Assembly (NCBI RefSeq): GCF_006539165.1
Contig: NZ_BJMM01000002.1
Location: 372,001 to 436,000 of the forward strand
Reading direction: 5' to 3'
DNA length: 64,000 nt
Source of the DNA: Streptomyces cacaoi
GTDB taxonomy: Bacteria; Actinomycetota; Actinomycetes; Streptomycetales; Streptomycetaceae
The position numbers were made by a program, and so were the translations under genes. How positions within the stretch are numbered: the first letter of the stretch is position 1; each line of letters starts with the position of its first letter. This document shows, in pieces, positions 8,965-18,316 of the stretch. A model generated the notes under the pieces. The model had not been told where the DNA came from. It saw nothing but the letters and a program-made list of their open reading frames with translations, and searched no databases.

Positions 8965-10374
8965 TCACTCCTCGGGCTTGCTGGAGTCGATGCCCTCGCG
9001 CTTCTTGCGCCATCCGCCGCGGGTGAAGTCGGGGAACTCCTGGGGCGTGCCGTGTGCCTTGATGGAGGCGTGGCTGAGCGGAACGGGGGCGCTCCAGGTC
9101 GCCGCGTCGTAGACGTCGAAGTCCGGGACGAGGCCCAGGCGCATGCACTGCATCAGCCGGAAGAGCATGATGTAGTCCATGCCGCCGTGCCCGCCGGGCG
9201 GATTGGCGTGTTCCTTCCACAGCCAGTGGTCGTGGTCCTTGTACTTGTCGAAGTCGCCCCATTCGTGGCCGGACATCTCCGGCTCCAGATAGATGCGGGG
9301 CGGGTAGTCCTCGAAGACCCCCTTGGTGCCGCCGAGGATGTTGAGCCGGTCGTAGGGGTGCGGGTTGCTGACGTTCTGTTCCAGCCGGATCACCCGCCCC
9401 TTCTCGGTCTGGACGAGACTGATCGTCATGTCGCTCTTGATGTACGTCTCCTTCCAGCTCTCGTGGCCGGCGGGCATGTTCTCCTCGCGGTAGGCGGCCA
9501 GGCCGAGGGAGGGGGAGCCGAAGCTGGTGATGCGTACCGCGCGGTCGCCCCGGTTGACGTCCATGTAGTTGGCGGCGGGGCCGAAGCCGTGGTTGGGGTA
9601 GAGGTCGCCCTTCATCCGGGTGTGCCACAGCCGGCGCCAGGGGCCTTCGTAGTACTCAGGGTCGAACATCAGCTCGCGGAGGTCGTGGATATAGGCGCCC
9701 GCGCTGTGCAGCAGATCGCCGAAGAGCCCCTCGTGCGCCATGCGCAGCACCCGCATCTCGTTCTGCCCGTAGGCGCAGTTCTCCAGCTGCATGCAGTGTC
9801 TGCGGGTGCGTTCGGAGAGGTCGACCAGCTCCCACAGCTGCTTGAGCTCCAGGGCGAGCGGGCATTCGATGCCGACGTGTTTGCCGCCCTTGAGCGCGGC
9901 CGCCGCCATCTCGTAGTGCCAGTCCCAGGGGGTGGCGACGTAGACGAAGTCGATGTCGCCGCGGCGCACGAGCTTCTCGAAGTCGTGGTCGCCCTTGACG
10001 TAGAGGGCGGGGGCGGGCTGGTTGGCGTCGGTGACCTTCTTGGCGGCCCGCTCGGCCTTCTCCTTGACCGGGTCGCACAGGGCGGTGACCCGGACCCCGT
10101 CCAGCGCGAGGAACAGGTCGATCATGCTGCCGCCCCGCTGGCCGAGTCCGATGATGCCGACCCGTACGGTGCTGCGCTGTTCGAAGGGGACGCCGATCAT
10201 GCTCTTTCCCCGGCGGGGCGGTGCCGCCGCCGCGGTCTGCTGCGCCGGCGCCGGTGCGGCCCCGGGGGTGGCGGCCTGTGCCGCGCCGGTGCCGAGTGCG
10301 CCGATACCGAGACCGGCACCGGCGGCGCCGGCGGAGCGCAGTACCGAACGGCGGCTGAAACCTTGGTCGTTCAT
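8965..10374 (-). CDS. Secreted GH109-type Gfo/Idh/MocA protein (alpha-N-acetylgalactosaminidase family)
   Basis: 469 residues, Tat-type signal [17 protein letters not shown], then an NAD-binding Rossmann domain [17 protein letters not shown]. The segments [39 protein letters not shown] and [20 protein letters not shown] follow the pattern of glycoside hydrolase family 109, enzymes that use tightly bound NAD to cleave alpha-GalNAc. Known of the family: redox-assisted glycoside cleavage. Inferred: export of a folded, cofactor-loaded enzyme by Tat. ATG 10374 has GGGAGG five bases upstream. It diverges from the alpha-amylase gene across a 391-bp regulatory region, so carbohydrate control may be shared. 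A plain oxidoreductase is the alternative. Confidence 0.82.
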   Translation of the reverse strand: MNDQGFSRRSVLRSAGAAGAGLGIGALGTGAAQAATPGAAPAPAQQTAAAAPPRRGKSMIGVPFEQRSTVRVGIIGLGQRGGSMIDLFLALDGVRVTALCDPVKEKAERAAKKVTDANQPAPALYVKGDHDFEKLVRRGDIDFVYVATPWDWHYEMAAAALKGGKHVGIECPLALELKQLWELVDLSERTRRHCMQLENCAYGQNEMRVLRMAHEGLFGDLLHSAGAYIHDLRELMFDPEYYEGPWRRLWHTRMKGDLYPNHGFGPAANYMDVNRGDRAVRITSFGSPSLGLAAYREENMPAGHESWKETYIKSDMTISLVQTEKGRVIRLEQNVSNPHPYDRLNILGGTKGVFEDYPPRIYLEPEMSGHEWGDFDKYKDHDHWLWKEHANPPGGHGGMDYIMLFRLMQCMRLGLVPDFDVYDAATWSAPVPLSHASIKAHGTPQEFPDFTRGGWRKKREGIDSSKPEE

Positions 10375-10594
10375 CGGGCCTCCCACGCTTCGGACATCCT
10401 CTGTCTGTGTCTGCACATGACCGCACGTGTCGGCGCGTGCCGAACGCGTCCGCACGTGACGGGTGTACCTGCGTGAACCTGCGTGAACTTGCCAGTGAGC
10501 AGTCAACTCCGCACAGGACCCTGGTGGTTGGGACCAGTCGAGCGCAAGAGGACGGACTTGGACTCTTGTTGCTCCGTGGATGGACTTTTGCGTG

Positions 10595-10606
10595 GCAAGA
10601 ACTTGC
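10595..10606. promoter_or_regulatory. Candidate MalR/Reg1-type operator GCAAGAACTTGC
   Basis: Perfect 5-bp inverted repeat GCAAG-AA-CTTGC, immediately followed by AG so that it contains the CTTGCAG element reported upstream of streptomycete amylase genes. Further CTTG-containing copies occur at 10625-10640. It lies about 30 bases before the predicted -35. Confidence 0.5.
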
Positions 10607-10637
10607 AGAAAGAAGCTGGAAATTCTTGCGGACTCTC

Positions 10638-10666
10638 TTGACGTGCTCACGCAGGCTCGGCAGGCT
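10638..10666 (+). promoter_or_regulatory. Predicted promoter of the alpha-amylase gene
   Basis: TTGACG at 10638-10643 and CAGGCT at 10661-10666 with a 17-base spacer fit the vegetative sigma consensus for Streptomyces (TTGACN/TAGRRT). A transcription start near 10673 would give a leader of about 90 bases. Confidence 0.5.
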
Positions 10667-10765
10667 CCCCGCTGACAGCACGACATCCCCCCACGGCGGC
10701 CAGGCGCGTGGCTGCCTTCCCGGGCACACCCCCACGTGCCCGCAAGAGGACGAAGGAGCCGCATC

Positions 10766-12181
10766 ATGAGAAAACGTCTGCTCGGCGCCGGCTCGGCCGG
10801 TGTCCTGGCGGTGGCCTGTCTGACGGGACTCGCGCCCTGGCAGTCCCAGGCGACCCCGCAGCAGAGCGCAGCGAGCCCCGGCGCACGCCCCGCGGGAGAG
10901 GCCGGCCCGCCCGGTGAGAAGACCGTCACCGCCACGCTCTTCGAGCGTCCCTTCCGCTCCGTCGCCCAGGAGTGCACCGACACCCTCGGCCCGGCCGGAT
11001 ACGGCTATGTGGAGGTCTCACCCGCGTCCGAGCACATCGCGGGCGACCAGTGGTGGACCTCGTACCAGCCGGTGAGCTACAAGATCGCGGGACGGCTGGG
11101 CGACCGGCAGGACTTCGCCGACATGGTGAAGACCTGCGAGACCGCCGGGGTCAAGGTCATCGCGGACGCGGTCATCAACCACATGTCGTCCGGCTCCGGC
11201 ACCGGTACCGGCGGCACGCAGTACACCAAGTACGGCTATCCGGACACCTGGCAGGACGGCGACTTCCACACCTGCCGCAAGGACATCGCGGACTACACCG
11301 ACCGCGACGACGTACAGAACTGCGAACTGGTGGGCCTGGCCGACCTGGACACCGGCAGCGAGGCCGTCCGCTCCCGGATCGCCGCCTACCTCGACGACCT
11401 GCGTTCCCTCGGTGTGGCCGGCTTCCGTATCGACGCCGCCAAGCACATGGCGGCGGACGACATCGCGGCCATCCGCGGCGCGATGACGCAGGACCCCGGC
11501 TTCTGGGTCAGCGAGGTCATCCACGGAGACGGCGAGGCCGTACAGCCCGAGGAGTACACGGGCATCGGCGACGTCGACGAGTTCCGCTACGGGCGGCAGC
11601 TCAAGAGCGCCTTCCAGGGCGGTGACCTGAGCGCGCTGCGCACCATCGGCGAGGGCATGCTGGACGGGGCGTCGGCACGCTCGTTCGTCGACAACTGGGA
11701 CACCGAGCGCAACGGCTCCACCCTCACCGCCAAGGACGGGGCCACCTACACGCTGGCCAACGTCTTCATGCTGGCGCACCCCTACGGCTCGCCGAACGTC
11801 TACTCCGGCTACGAGTTCGACGACCAGGACGCGGGCCCGCCCGGCGGCGACACCGGCTGGACGAACCGGCACGCCGATCCCGCGATCAGCGGCATGGTCG
11901 GCTTCCGCAACGCCGTCGGCGACGCCGAACCGACCGACTGGTGGTCCGAGGGGCAGGCGCTGGCCTTCAGCCGCGGAGAGCGCGGTTTCGTGGCGCTCAA
12001 CAACGGCGACGCCCCGCTGTCCCGCACCTTCGACACCTCGCTCCCGCAGGGCAGCTACTGCAACGTCGCCTCGGAGCAGGGCGGTTGCGACGAGAAGGTC
12101 GAGGTCGCCGCCGACGGCACGGCCCAGGCGACCGTCCCGGCGCACGCCGCTCTCGCGCTGCACGTGGACGCGACCGGCTGA
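10766..12181 (+). CDS. Secreted alpha-amylase, GH13 family
   Basis: Endo-acting starch hydrolase, 471 residues. Seen: signal peptide [21 protein letters not shown] with a likely cleavage after the Ala-rich region; the four GH13 regions DAVINH (I), GFRIDAAKH (II, nucleophile Asp), SEVIHG (III, acid/base Glu) and FVDNWD (IV). Length and the compact C-terminal beta domain match streptomycete amylases of the GH13_32 type without a starch-binding module. ATG 10766 has GGAG eight bases upstream. It is monocistronic, with a strong hairpin after the stop. Confidence 0.95.
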   Translation: MRKRLLGAGSAGVLAVACLTGLAPWQSQATPQQSAASPGARPAGEAGPPGEKTVTATLFERPFRSVAQECTDTLGPAGYGYVEVSPASEHIAGDQWWTSYQPVSYKIAGRLGDRQDFADMVKTCETAGVKVIADAVINHMSSGSGTGTGGTQYTKYGYPDTWQDGDFHTCRKDIADYTDRDDVQNCELVGLADLDTGSEAVRSRIAAYLDDLRSLGVAGFRIDAAKHMAADDIAAIRGAMTQDPGFWVSEVIHGDGEAVQPEEYTGIGDVDEFRYGRQLKSAFQGGDLSALRTIGEGMLDGASARSFVDNWDTERNGSTLTAKDGATYTLANVFMLAHPYGSPNVYSGYEFDDQDAGPPGGDTGWTNRHADPAISGMVGFRNAVGDAEPTDWWSEGQALAFSRGERGFVALNNGDAPLSRTFDTSLPQGSYCNVASEQGGCDEKVEVAADGTAQATVPAHAALALHVDATG

Positions 12182-12192
12182 GCCGAGCCCGC

Positions 12193-12225
12193 TGTGCCCT
12201 CCCGGGACGGGCCCGGGAGGGCACA
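12193..12225. terminator. Bidirectional hairpin terminator
   Basis: Perfect 14-bp inverted repeat, TGTGCCCTCCCGGG and its complement, with a 5-base loop ACGGG, placed between the convergent stops of the amylase (12181) and the FAD oxidoreductase (12230). There is no U tract, as is common in Streptomyces. Confidence 0.85.
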
Positions 12226-12229
12226 CGCG

Positions 12230-15205
12230 TCAGCGCGGCCGGGTGGCGCGCTCCAGCTCCTGGATCACCGAGTGGTAGCCCCGGTTCCCGGTCGCGTGGT
12301 CCATGCCGATCTCGCAGGTGCGGTTGGCCGAGAGATAGGCGTCGAACTCCCGGGAGGTGACCTCGGCCGCCTCCCGGGCCGTCGCGGACGCCGTCAACTC
12401 CTCGTGCAGCAGACCGCGGTCGCCCGCGAAGGCACAGCAGCCGGCGTCGAGCGGCACGACGACCTCCTCGGCGCACGCCTCCGCCACCCGCCGCAGCTCC
12501 GCCTCGTCGCCGAGGTGCCGCATGGAGCAGGTGGGATGGACCGTCGCGGAGTCCACCCGCCGCTCCACGGTCAGCCGGGGCAGCAGCGTGTCCGCCGCCC
12601 ACTGGAGCGAGTCGAGCACCGTGAGCCGGTCGTGCAGCTTGCGGTTGGCGGGCGTCAGATACGGCACGACCTCCTGCGCCAGGCCCAGCGTGCACGAGGA
12701 GGCGTCCACCACCAGCGGCAGGTCGCCGCCGTCCGTCCAGCGCCAGGCCGCCTCCACCATCCGGTTGGCCATCAGCGCATTGCCCTGCTCGTAGCCCTTG
12801 GAGTGCCAGATCGTCGCGCAGCAGGTGCCGTTGACGTCCGAGGGGATCCACACCGGACGGCCCGCACGTGCGGAGACGACGACCATGGCCTCCGGCAGCG
12901 AGGGGCCCTCGTGGCCCTCCGGATCGCCGAAGATCCGGTTGACGCACGCCGGGTAGTAGACGGCCTCGGCGCCCTGCCGGCTCGTGGCGGGCAGCCGCCG
13001 CGCGGCGGGACCGGGGATCTCCGGCAGCCACTCCGGGACGAGATCGGGGCGCACGGCGCGGCGGGCCGCGCGCGTCACCGCGCCGAGCGCCCGGTCGGCG
13101 CGGGCGCCGTCCCGGCCGCCGAGCCGCCCGCGTGCCTGCTCGGCCGCCGCCAGGGCGAGCCGCGCCGCGCGCTCCACGGCGCCGAAGTGGCGCGCGGTGA
13201 GCGCCGCGGTGCGCTCCTCGCGCGCGGAGTGGCGCGCGTGCCGGAACTGCTTCATCAGCGCCCCGGTGTCGATCCCGACGGGACAGTCCAGCTTGCAGGT
13301 GGAGTCGCCGGCGCAGGTGTCGACGGCGTCGTAGCCGTAGTCCGCCAGCAGGCTGTCGGTGACGGGGGAGCCGGGCGTCTGGCGCATCATCTCCCGGCGC
13401 AGGACGATGCGCTGGCGGGGCGTGGTCGTCAAGTCCTCGCTGGGGCAGGTCGGTTCGCAGAAGCCGCACTCGATGCACGGGTCGGCGATCGCCTCCGTCC
13501 GCGGGATCGACTTCAGGCCCCGCAGATGCGCCCGCGGATCGCGGTCCAGCAGGACGCGGGGCGCCAGCACCCCGGAGGGGTCGACGAGTTCCTTGATGCG
13601 CCACATCAGCTCCGTGGCGCGCGCTCCCCACTCCAGCTCCAGGAACGGCGCGATGTTCCGGCCCGTGGCGTGCTCGGCCTTCAGCGACCCGTCGAAGCGG
13701 TCCACCGTCATCCGGCAGAAGTCGTCCATGAAGGCGGCGTAGCGGGCCACGTCGCCCTCGTCGGCCGCGTCGAACGCGAGCAGGAAGTGCAGGTTCCCAT
13801 GGGCGGCGTGCCCGGCCACGGCGGCGTCGAAGCCGTGCTGCTCCTGGAGTTCGAGGAGCGCCTCGCAGGCTTCGGCGAGCCGCGAGGGCGGTACCGCGAA
13901 GTCCTCGGTGATCAGCGTCGTGCCGGGCGGACGGGAGCCGCCGACGGCGGTGACGAACGCCTTGCGTGCCTTCCAGTAGGAGGCGATCGTCCCGGTGTCC
14001 CGGGTGAGTTCGTTGGTGACCGACGCGACCGGCTCGATCAGCTCCAGCCGGTCCAGCACCTCGCGTGCGGCCTGCTCGCGCTCGCGCTGTGTCTCCTCGT
14101 CGGGGGAGCGGAACTCCACCAGCAGCGCCGTCGCCTCCCGGGGCAGCTGCGCCCAGTCCTGCGGCACGCCCTGGACGCTGACCGAGGCGCGCAGCGTGTT
14201 GCCGTCCATCAGCTCCACGGCCAGGGCGCCGGCCTCGTTGAAGAGGGGCACGGCGGCGGCAGCGGCCGACAGCGTCGGGAAGAAGAACAAGCCGGTGGAG
14301 GTGCGGCGGCCCAGCGGCAGGGTGTCGAAGACCAGCTCCGAGAGGAAGCCGAGGGTGCCCTGTGAGCCCACCATGAGGCCGCGCAGGATCTCGACGGGGG
14401 TGTTCCCGTCCAGGAAGGCGTCCAGCCGGTAGCCGTTGGTGTTCTTCAGCTCGTACTTGGCGCGGATGCGGGCGGTCAGCTCCGGGTCCGCCTCGATCTC
14501 CGCCTTGAGGGCCAGCAGCCCTTCGCAGAGCCCGGGTTCGGCACGGGCGAGGGCCTCGTCGGCGTCGGGCGCCGCGGTGTCGACGACCGTGCCGCTCGGC
14601 AGGACGACGGTCAGGGAGGCGACCGTCCGGTAGGAGTTGCGGGTGGTGCCCGCGGTCATGCCGGAGGCGTTGTTGGCGACGACACCGCCGACCGTGCAGG
14701 CGATCGAGCTGGCCGGGTCGGGGCCGAGCAGCCGGCCGTGCCGGGCCAGCGAGGCGTTCGCCCGGAACACCGTGGTGCCCGGCCCGATCCGTGCCTGCCG
14801 GCCCTCGTCGTCCAGCACCTCCACGCCGGCCCAGTGCCGCCGGACGTCCACGAGGATGTCCTCGCCCTGCGCCTGCCCGTTCAGGGAGGTGCCGGCGGCC
14901 CGGAAGACGACGTTGCGGCCGTGGTCGCGCGCGTACGCCAGCACCCGGGAGACGTCGTCGGTGTCCTCGGCGAGGACCACGACCTGCGGGACGAACCGGT
15001 AGGGGCTCGCGTCCGAGGCGTACCGGACGAGATCCGAGACGGAGGAGAGCACCTTCTCCGCGCCCAGCAGACGCTCCAGATCGGCGCGCAGGCGTGCCGG
15101 TGTCCCGTGCGCGCGGACATCGGGGACGCGGTCGGCAGCGGGGGAGTCCGCCTGTCCTCCGGGGCGCGGGCGCAGGGCGCCGGGGTTCGGTTCGAGCAGC
15201 GGCAT
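12230..15205 (-). CDS. FAD- and Fe-S-binding oxidoreductase (D-lactate/glycolate dehydrogenase-like)
   Basis: 991-residue fusion. The N-terminal half is a vanillyl-alcohol-oxidase type FAD domain: PQVVVLAEDTDDVSRVLAYA, FRAAGTSLNGQAQGEDI, CTVGGVVANNASGMTAGT. A substrate-binding cap with VAGHAAHGNLHFL and the LKAEHATGRNIAPFLELEWG motif follows. Two iron-sulfur motifs come next, CIECGFCEPTCP near residue 610 and CAGDSTCKLDCP, and then CCG-like cysteine motifs (NGTCCATIW, GCCAFAG). Such proteins oxidise 2-hydroxy acids and pass electrons to the respiratory chain; the precise substrate is inferred only. ATG 15205 starts just before the MPLLEPNPG family N-terminus; open frame further upstream overlaps the marR gene and is not used. 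Confidence 0.9.
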   Translation of the reverse strand: MPLLEPNPGALRPRPGGQADSPAADRVPDVRAHGTPARLRADLERLLGAEKVLSSVSDLVRYASDASPYRFVPQVVVLAEDTDDVSRVLAYARDHGRNVVFRAAGTSLNGQAQGEDILVDVRRHWAGVEVLDDEGRQARIGPGTTVFRANASLARHGRLLGPDPASSIACTVGGVVANNASGMTAGTTRNSYRTVASLTVVLPSGTVVDTAAPDADEALARAEPGLCEGLLALKAEIEADPELTARIRAKYELKNTNGYRLDAFLDGNTPVEILRGLMVGSQGTLGFLSELVFDTLPLGRRTSTGLFFFPTLSAAAAAVPLFNEAGALAVELMDGNTLRASVSVQGVPQDWAQLPREATALLVEFRSPDEETQREREQAAREVLDRLELIEPVASVTNELTRDTGTIASYWKARKAFVTAVGGSRPPGTTLITEDFAVPPSRLAEACEALLELQEQHGFDAAVAGHAAHGNLHFLLAFDAADEGDVARYAAFMDDFCRMTVDRFDGSLKAEHATGRNIAPFLELEWGARATELMWRIKELVDPSGVLAPRVLLDRDPRAHLRGLKSIPRTEAIADPCIECGFCEPTCPSEDLTTTPRQRIVLRREMMRQTPGSPVTDSLLADYGYDAVDTCAGDSTCKLDCPVGIDTGALMKQFRHARHSAREERTAALTARHFGAVERAARLALAAAEQARGRLGGRDGARADRALGAVTRAARRAVRPDLVPEWLPEIPGPAARRLPATSRQGAEAVYYPACVNRIFGDPEGHEGPSLPEAMVVVSARAGRPVWIPSDVNGTCCATIWHSKGYEQGNALMANRMVEAAWRWTDGGDLPLVVDASSCTLGLAQEVVPYLTPANRKLHDRLTVLDSLQWAADTLLPRLTVERRVDSATVHPTCSMRHLGDEAELRRVAEACAEEVVVPLDAGCCAFAGDRGLLHEELTASATAREAAEVTSREFDAYLSANRTCEIGMDHATGNRGYHSVIQELERATRPR

Positions 15206-15255
15206 GCGGACTCCAGAACGTGCTGAGGGGAGCCTGATCAGGCGTTTCTCACATG

Positions 15256-15891
15256 CTAGTTCGACCGGGAGAATCCCGGTGCGGGACGGTCCCGGGGCGC
15301 CGTCCCCGGCTCCCGCGGCGCCTCCGGTTCCCGCCGCGCACCGGGCTCTCCGGGCTTTCGGGGATTCCCGTGCGCCGCCGGCTCCCGTCCGTCCGCCGGC
15401 TCCTTCGGCTCCTTCGGCTCCTGCGGTCCCTGTGCCGGGGCCTCGGGCTCGGGCGCGTCCTCGGGTTCCAGCCGGGTGAGCAGCCGGCTCAGTGCCGTGC
15501 GCTGTGCCGGGGACAGCGGTGCCAGGAGTTCCTCGGCCGAGGTCCTGCGGGCCTGCCGCAGCCGGGTCAGCGCCGTGCCGCCGTCGTCGGTGAGCTGGAT
15601 CCGGGTGACGCGGCGGTTCGCCGGGTCCTGCGCGCGGCGGACCAGCCCCCGCTCCTCCAGCGCGTCGACCAGGCTCGTCACCTGGCGGGGGACGACGCCG
15701 AGCAGCTCGGCCAGATCGGCCATCCGGGGCGGGCGCGGGCTGTGCGCGACCGTCCGCAGCATCCGGGCCTGTGCCGGGGTCACGCCGAGGGGGGAGAAGT
15801 GCCGGCGGTGGGCGTGGTGGAGCCGGCGGGTGAGACGCAACAGCTGGTCGGCGAGGTCTCCGGCGCTCTCGTCCGGGGGGTGCTCGGGCAT
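15256..15891 (-). CDS. MarR-family transcriptional regulator with Pro/Glu-rich tail
   Basis: 211 residues. Residues 10-140 form the winged-helix fold: MADLAELLGVVPRQVTSLVD recognition region, ERGLVRRAQDPANRRVTRIQ wing. The last 70 residues are a low-complexity tail with QEPKEPKEPADGREP, unusual for the family, which normally ends near residue 150. It is divergent from the ABC exporter at 16044; the 152-bp gap holds palindromes, so it probably represses that transporter and itself. The tail is encoded in a G/C-rich repeat-like tract and may be a recent extension. Confidence 0.88.
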   Translation of the reverse strand: MPEHPPDESAGDLADQLLRLTRRLHHAHRRHFSPLGVTPAQARMLRTVAHSPRPPRMADLAELLGVVPRQVTSLVDALEERGLVRRAQDPANRRVTRIQLTDDGGTALTRLRQARRTSAEELLAPLSPAQRTALSRLLTRLEPEDAPEPEAPAQGPQEPKEPKEPADGREPAAHGNPRKPGEPGARREPEAPREPGTAPRDRPAPGFSRSN

Positions 15892-15912
15892 GGCCGCAGG
15901 CTACCAGGACAC

Positions 15913-15943
15913 AGTTCATTGTGAATATAGGTAACGATGAACT
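15913..15943. promoter_or_regulatory. Candidate MarR operator between regulator and exporter
   Basis: Inverted repeat AGTTCAT (15913-15919) and ATGAACT (15937-15943), with a nested palindrome TTCATTGTGAA at 15915-15925. It is AT-rich against the local background and also contains TATAGGT, which could serve as a -10. Site position fits autorepression plus control of the divergent transporter. Confidence 0.6.
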
Positions 15944-16043
15944 ATGCTCCGGTATCCGGTGTCTTCCCCTGCCCGTCGGCGGTCCGTCCCCGCCCTCACG
16001 CAGGGCCCGTACCGACCGCCTCCGACCCACCTCAAGGAGCGCC

Positions 16044-17855
16044 TTGCGCCATGACGCCCCCGGCTGGACGCCGCCCGAGACCCCGTCCGAACAGCCCGCG
16101 CAGGTACGCCGGATCCTGAGACTCTTCCGGCCCTACGCCGGGCGGCTCACCCTCGTCGGGCTGCTCGTGGGCGCCTCCTCACTGGTCTCGGTCGCCTCGC
16201 CGTTCCTGCTGCGCGAGGTGCTGGACGTGGCCATTCCGCAGCAGCGCACCGGCCTGCTCACGCTGCTCGCCCTCGGCATGATCGTGACCGCCGTCATGAC
16301 CAGCGTCTTCGGCGTCCTCCAGACCCTGATCAGCACCACCGTCGGCCAGCGGGTCATGCACGACCTGCGTACCGGGGTCTACGCGAAGCTCCAGCGGATG
16401 CCGCTCGCGTTCTTCACCAGGACCCGGACCGGCGAGGTGCAGTCGCGGATCGCCAACGACATCGGCGGGATGCAGGCCACGGTCACCTCCACCGCCACCT
16501 CGCTCGTCTCCAACCTGACCAGCGTCGTCGCCACCGTCGTTGCCATGCTGGCCCTGGACTGGCGGCTGACGGTCACCTCGCTGCTCCTGCTGCCCGTCTT
16601 CGTCTGGGTCAGCCGCCGGGTCGGCCGCGAGCGCAAGCGGATCGCCACCGAGCGCCAGCAGCAGATGGCCTCCATGTCGGCCATCGTCACCGAGTCCCTG
16701 TCGGTCAGCGGCATTCTGCTCGGCCGCACCATGGGCCGGGCCGAGTCGCTGACCGGCAACTTCGCCAAGGAGTCCGAGCGCCTGGTCGATCTGGAGATCC
16801 GCTCCAGCATGGCCGGCCGCTGGCGGATGTCGACGATCGGCATCGTCATGGCCGCGATCCCCGCGCTGCTGTACTGGACCGCCGGGATGCTCGTCCAGAT
16901 GGGCGGGCCCGCCTTCTCCATCGGCACCCTCGTCGCCTTCGTCACGCTCCAGCAGGGGCTGCTGCGGCCCACCGTCTCCCTGCTGTCCACCGGCGTGGAC
17001 ATGCAGACGTCCCTGGCGCTCTTCCAGCGCATCTTCGAGTACCTCGACCTGCCCGTCGAGATCGAGGAGAGGGAACACCCGGTCCGGCTGGAGAAGGTCA
17101 AGGGCGAAGTGCGCTTCGAGGACGCCGACTTCTCCTACGACGCCGGGACCGACCCGCGCGCCACCCTGCGCGGCATCGACCTGACCGTGCCCGCCGGCAG
17201 CAGCCTGGCCGTCGTCGGCGCCACCGGCTCCGGCAAGAGCACCCTGAGCTACCTCGTACCGCGGCTCTACGACGTCACCGGCGGACGCGTCACCCTCGAC
17301 GGAGTGGACGTGCGCGAGCTGGACTTCGACACCCTCGCCCGCGCGGTCGGCGTCGTCTCGCAGGAGACCTACCTCTTCCACGCGAGCGTCGCCGACAACC
17401 TCCGCTTCGCCAAGCCGGACGCCTCCGACGAGGAGCTGCGCGAGGCCGCCCGCGCCGCGCAGATCCACGAGCAGATCGAGGCCCTGCCGGCCGGCTACGA
17501 CACCCTCGTCGGCGAGCGCGGCTACCGCTTCTCCGGAGGCGAGAAGCAGCGCCTCGCCCTGGCCCGCACGATCCTGCGCGATCCGCCGGTCCTCATCCTC
17601 GACGAGGCCACCAGCGCGCTCGACACCCGCACCGAGAAGGCCGTGCAGCAGGCCGTCGACGCGCTGTCCGCCTCCCGGACCACGCTGACGATCGCGCACC
17701 GGCTGTCCACGATCGAGAACGCCGACCAGATCGTCGTCCTCGACGGCGGACGCATCGTCGAACGCGGCACCCACCGTGAACTCCTCGCCGCCGGCGGGCG
17801 CTACGCCGCGCTGGTGCGCCGCGACGCGGGGACGGGCGCGGTGGCGGCCACCTGA
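16044..17855 (+). CDS. ABC multidrug-type exporter (homodimeric TMD-NBD)
   Basis: 603 residues. Six transmembrane helices (first PYAGRLTLVGLLVGASSLVS), intracellular loop with FFTRTRTGEVQSRIANDIGG, then a canonical NBD: Walker A GATGSGKST, signature FSGGEKQRLALAR, Walker B VLILDEATSALDT, H-loop IAHRLST. All catalytic motifs are intact, unlike the pair at 3298-7947. TTG at 16044 is chosen: AAGGAG lies four bases upstream and the product begins with a plausible MRHDAPGWTPPE. The ATG at 16051 is out of frame. Divergent MarR suggests inducible export of a toxic compound. Confidence 0.9.
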   Translation: MRHDAPGWTPPETPSEQPAQVRRILRLFRPYAGRLTLVGLLVGASSLVSVASPFLLREVLDVAIPQQRTGLLTLLALGMIVTAVMTSVFGVLQTLISTTVGQRVMHDLRTGVYAKLQRMPLAFFTRTRTGEVQSRIANDIGGMQATVTSTATSLVSNLTSVVATVVAMLALDWRLTVTSLLLLPVFVWVSRRVGRERKRIATERQQQMASMSAIVTESLSVSGILLGRTMGRAESLTGNFAKESERLVDLEIRSSMAGRWRMSTIGIVMAAIPALLYWTAGMLVQMGGPAFSIGTLVAFVTLQQGLLRPTVSLLSTGVDMQTSLALFQRIFEYLDLPVEIEEREHPVRLEKVKGEVRFEDADFSYDAGTDPRATLRGIDLTVPAGSSLAVVGATGSGKSTLSYLVPRLYDVTGGRVTLDGVDVRELDFDTLARAVGVVSQETYLFHASVADNLRFAKPDASDEELREAARAAQIHEQIEALPAGYDTLVGERGYRFSGGEKQRLALARTILRDPPVLILDEATSALDTRTEKAVQQAVDALSASRTTLTIAHRLSTIENADQIVVLDGGRIVERGTHRELLAAGGRYAALVRRDAGTGAVAAT

Positions 17856-17873
17856 GCGGCGCCGCCCGGCGGA

Positions 17874-18263
17874 CTATCTGCGGGCGGGCCGGACGACGGG
17901 CGGCTTCGGCGGAGTGAAGACGCAGAACTCGTTGCCCTCCGGGTCGGCCAGCACGTCCCAGTCGAGCTCGGTGTTCCGGGAGCGGACCAACGTCGCGCCC
18001 AGGGCGAGGAGTTCGTCCCGGTGGCCGTAGACGTCCAGATGCATCCGGTTCTTCGCCTTCTTCGGCTCGGTCACCGGGTTGATCCAGATGAGCGGGCCCG
18101 CACCCTCCGGGTCGTAGATCGGCACCGGCCACTCCGCGGGCGGTGGCTTCGGCGACCCGGCCGGGGGCTCGCGGCGTACGTATCCGAGAGCCGCACACCA
18201 CCAGTCGGCGAGCGCTTGATGGTCGAGAGCGTCCAGCGCGAGGTCCTTGAAGCGTGCGGCCAT
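17874..18263 (-). CDS. VOC-family glyoxalase-like protein
   Basis: 129-residue vicinal-oxygen-chelate fold protein. Seen: FKDLALDALDHQALADWWCA at the N-terminus, IWINPVTEPKKAKNRMHLDV and LDWDVLADPEGNEFCVF, the paired beta-alpha-beta modules with Asp, His and Glu positioned as in Glyoxalase_6 members. These small proteins are often resistance or unknown-function enzymes; substrate cannot be given. ATG 18263 follows a short spacer from the NamZ-like gene stop. It is convergent with the exporter gene, with 18 bases between stops. Confidence 0.85.
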   Translation of the reverse strand: MAARFKDLALDALDHQALADWWCAALGYVRREPPAGSPKPPPAEWPVPIYDPEGAGPLIWINPVTEPKKAKNRMHLDVYGHRDELLALGATLVRSRNTELDWDVLADPEGNEFCVFTPPKPPVVRPARR

Positions 18264-18316
18264 GGCGCCGAGCCTACGGCCGGGGCGCAGGCCCGGCAGC
18301 GCAGCCGTCCGGTGGC

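Larger units (their letters stand above)
10375..10765. promoter_or_regulatory. Divergent control region between GH109-like gene and alpha-amylase
   Basis: No gene is seen. It carries two CCGCACGTGNCGG palindromic sites at 10421-10433 and 10450-10462, a perfect tandem of the 10-mer ACCTGCGTGA at 10468-10487 followed by a partial third copy, an inverted repeat GCAAGAACTTGC at 10595-10606, and a promoter-like TTGACG/CAGGCT pair. CTTGCAG-type repeats are known binding elements of the MalR/Reg1 regulator upstream of Streptomyces amylase genes. Confidence 0.6.

Noticed and set aside
12230..16030. Very long version of the FAD/Fe-S protein (1266 codons)
   Set aside because: Its first 275 codons are antisense-like to the marR gene in another frame; similarity starts at ATG 15205.
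16051..16119. ATG 16051 as start of the exporter
   Set aside because: Well placed after AAGGAG but out of frame and ends after 22 codons; TTG 16044 is in frame.
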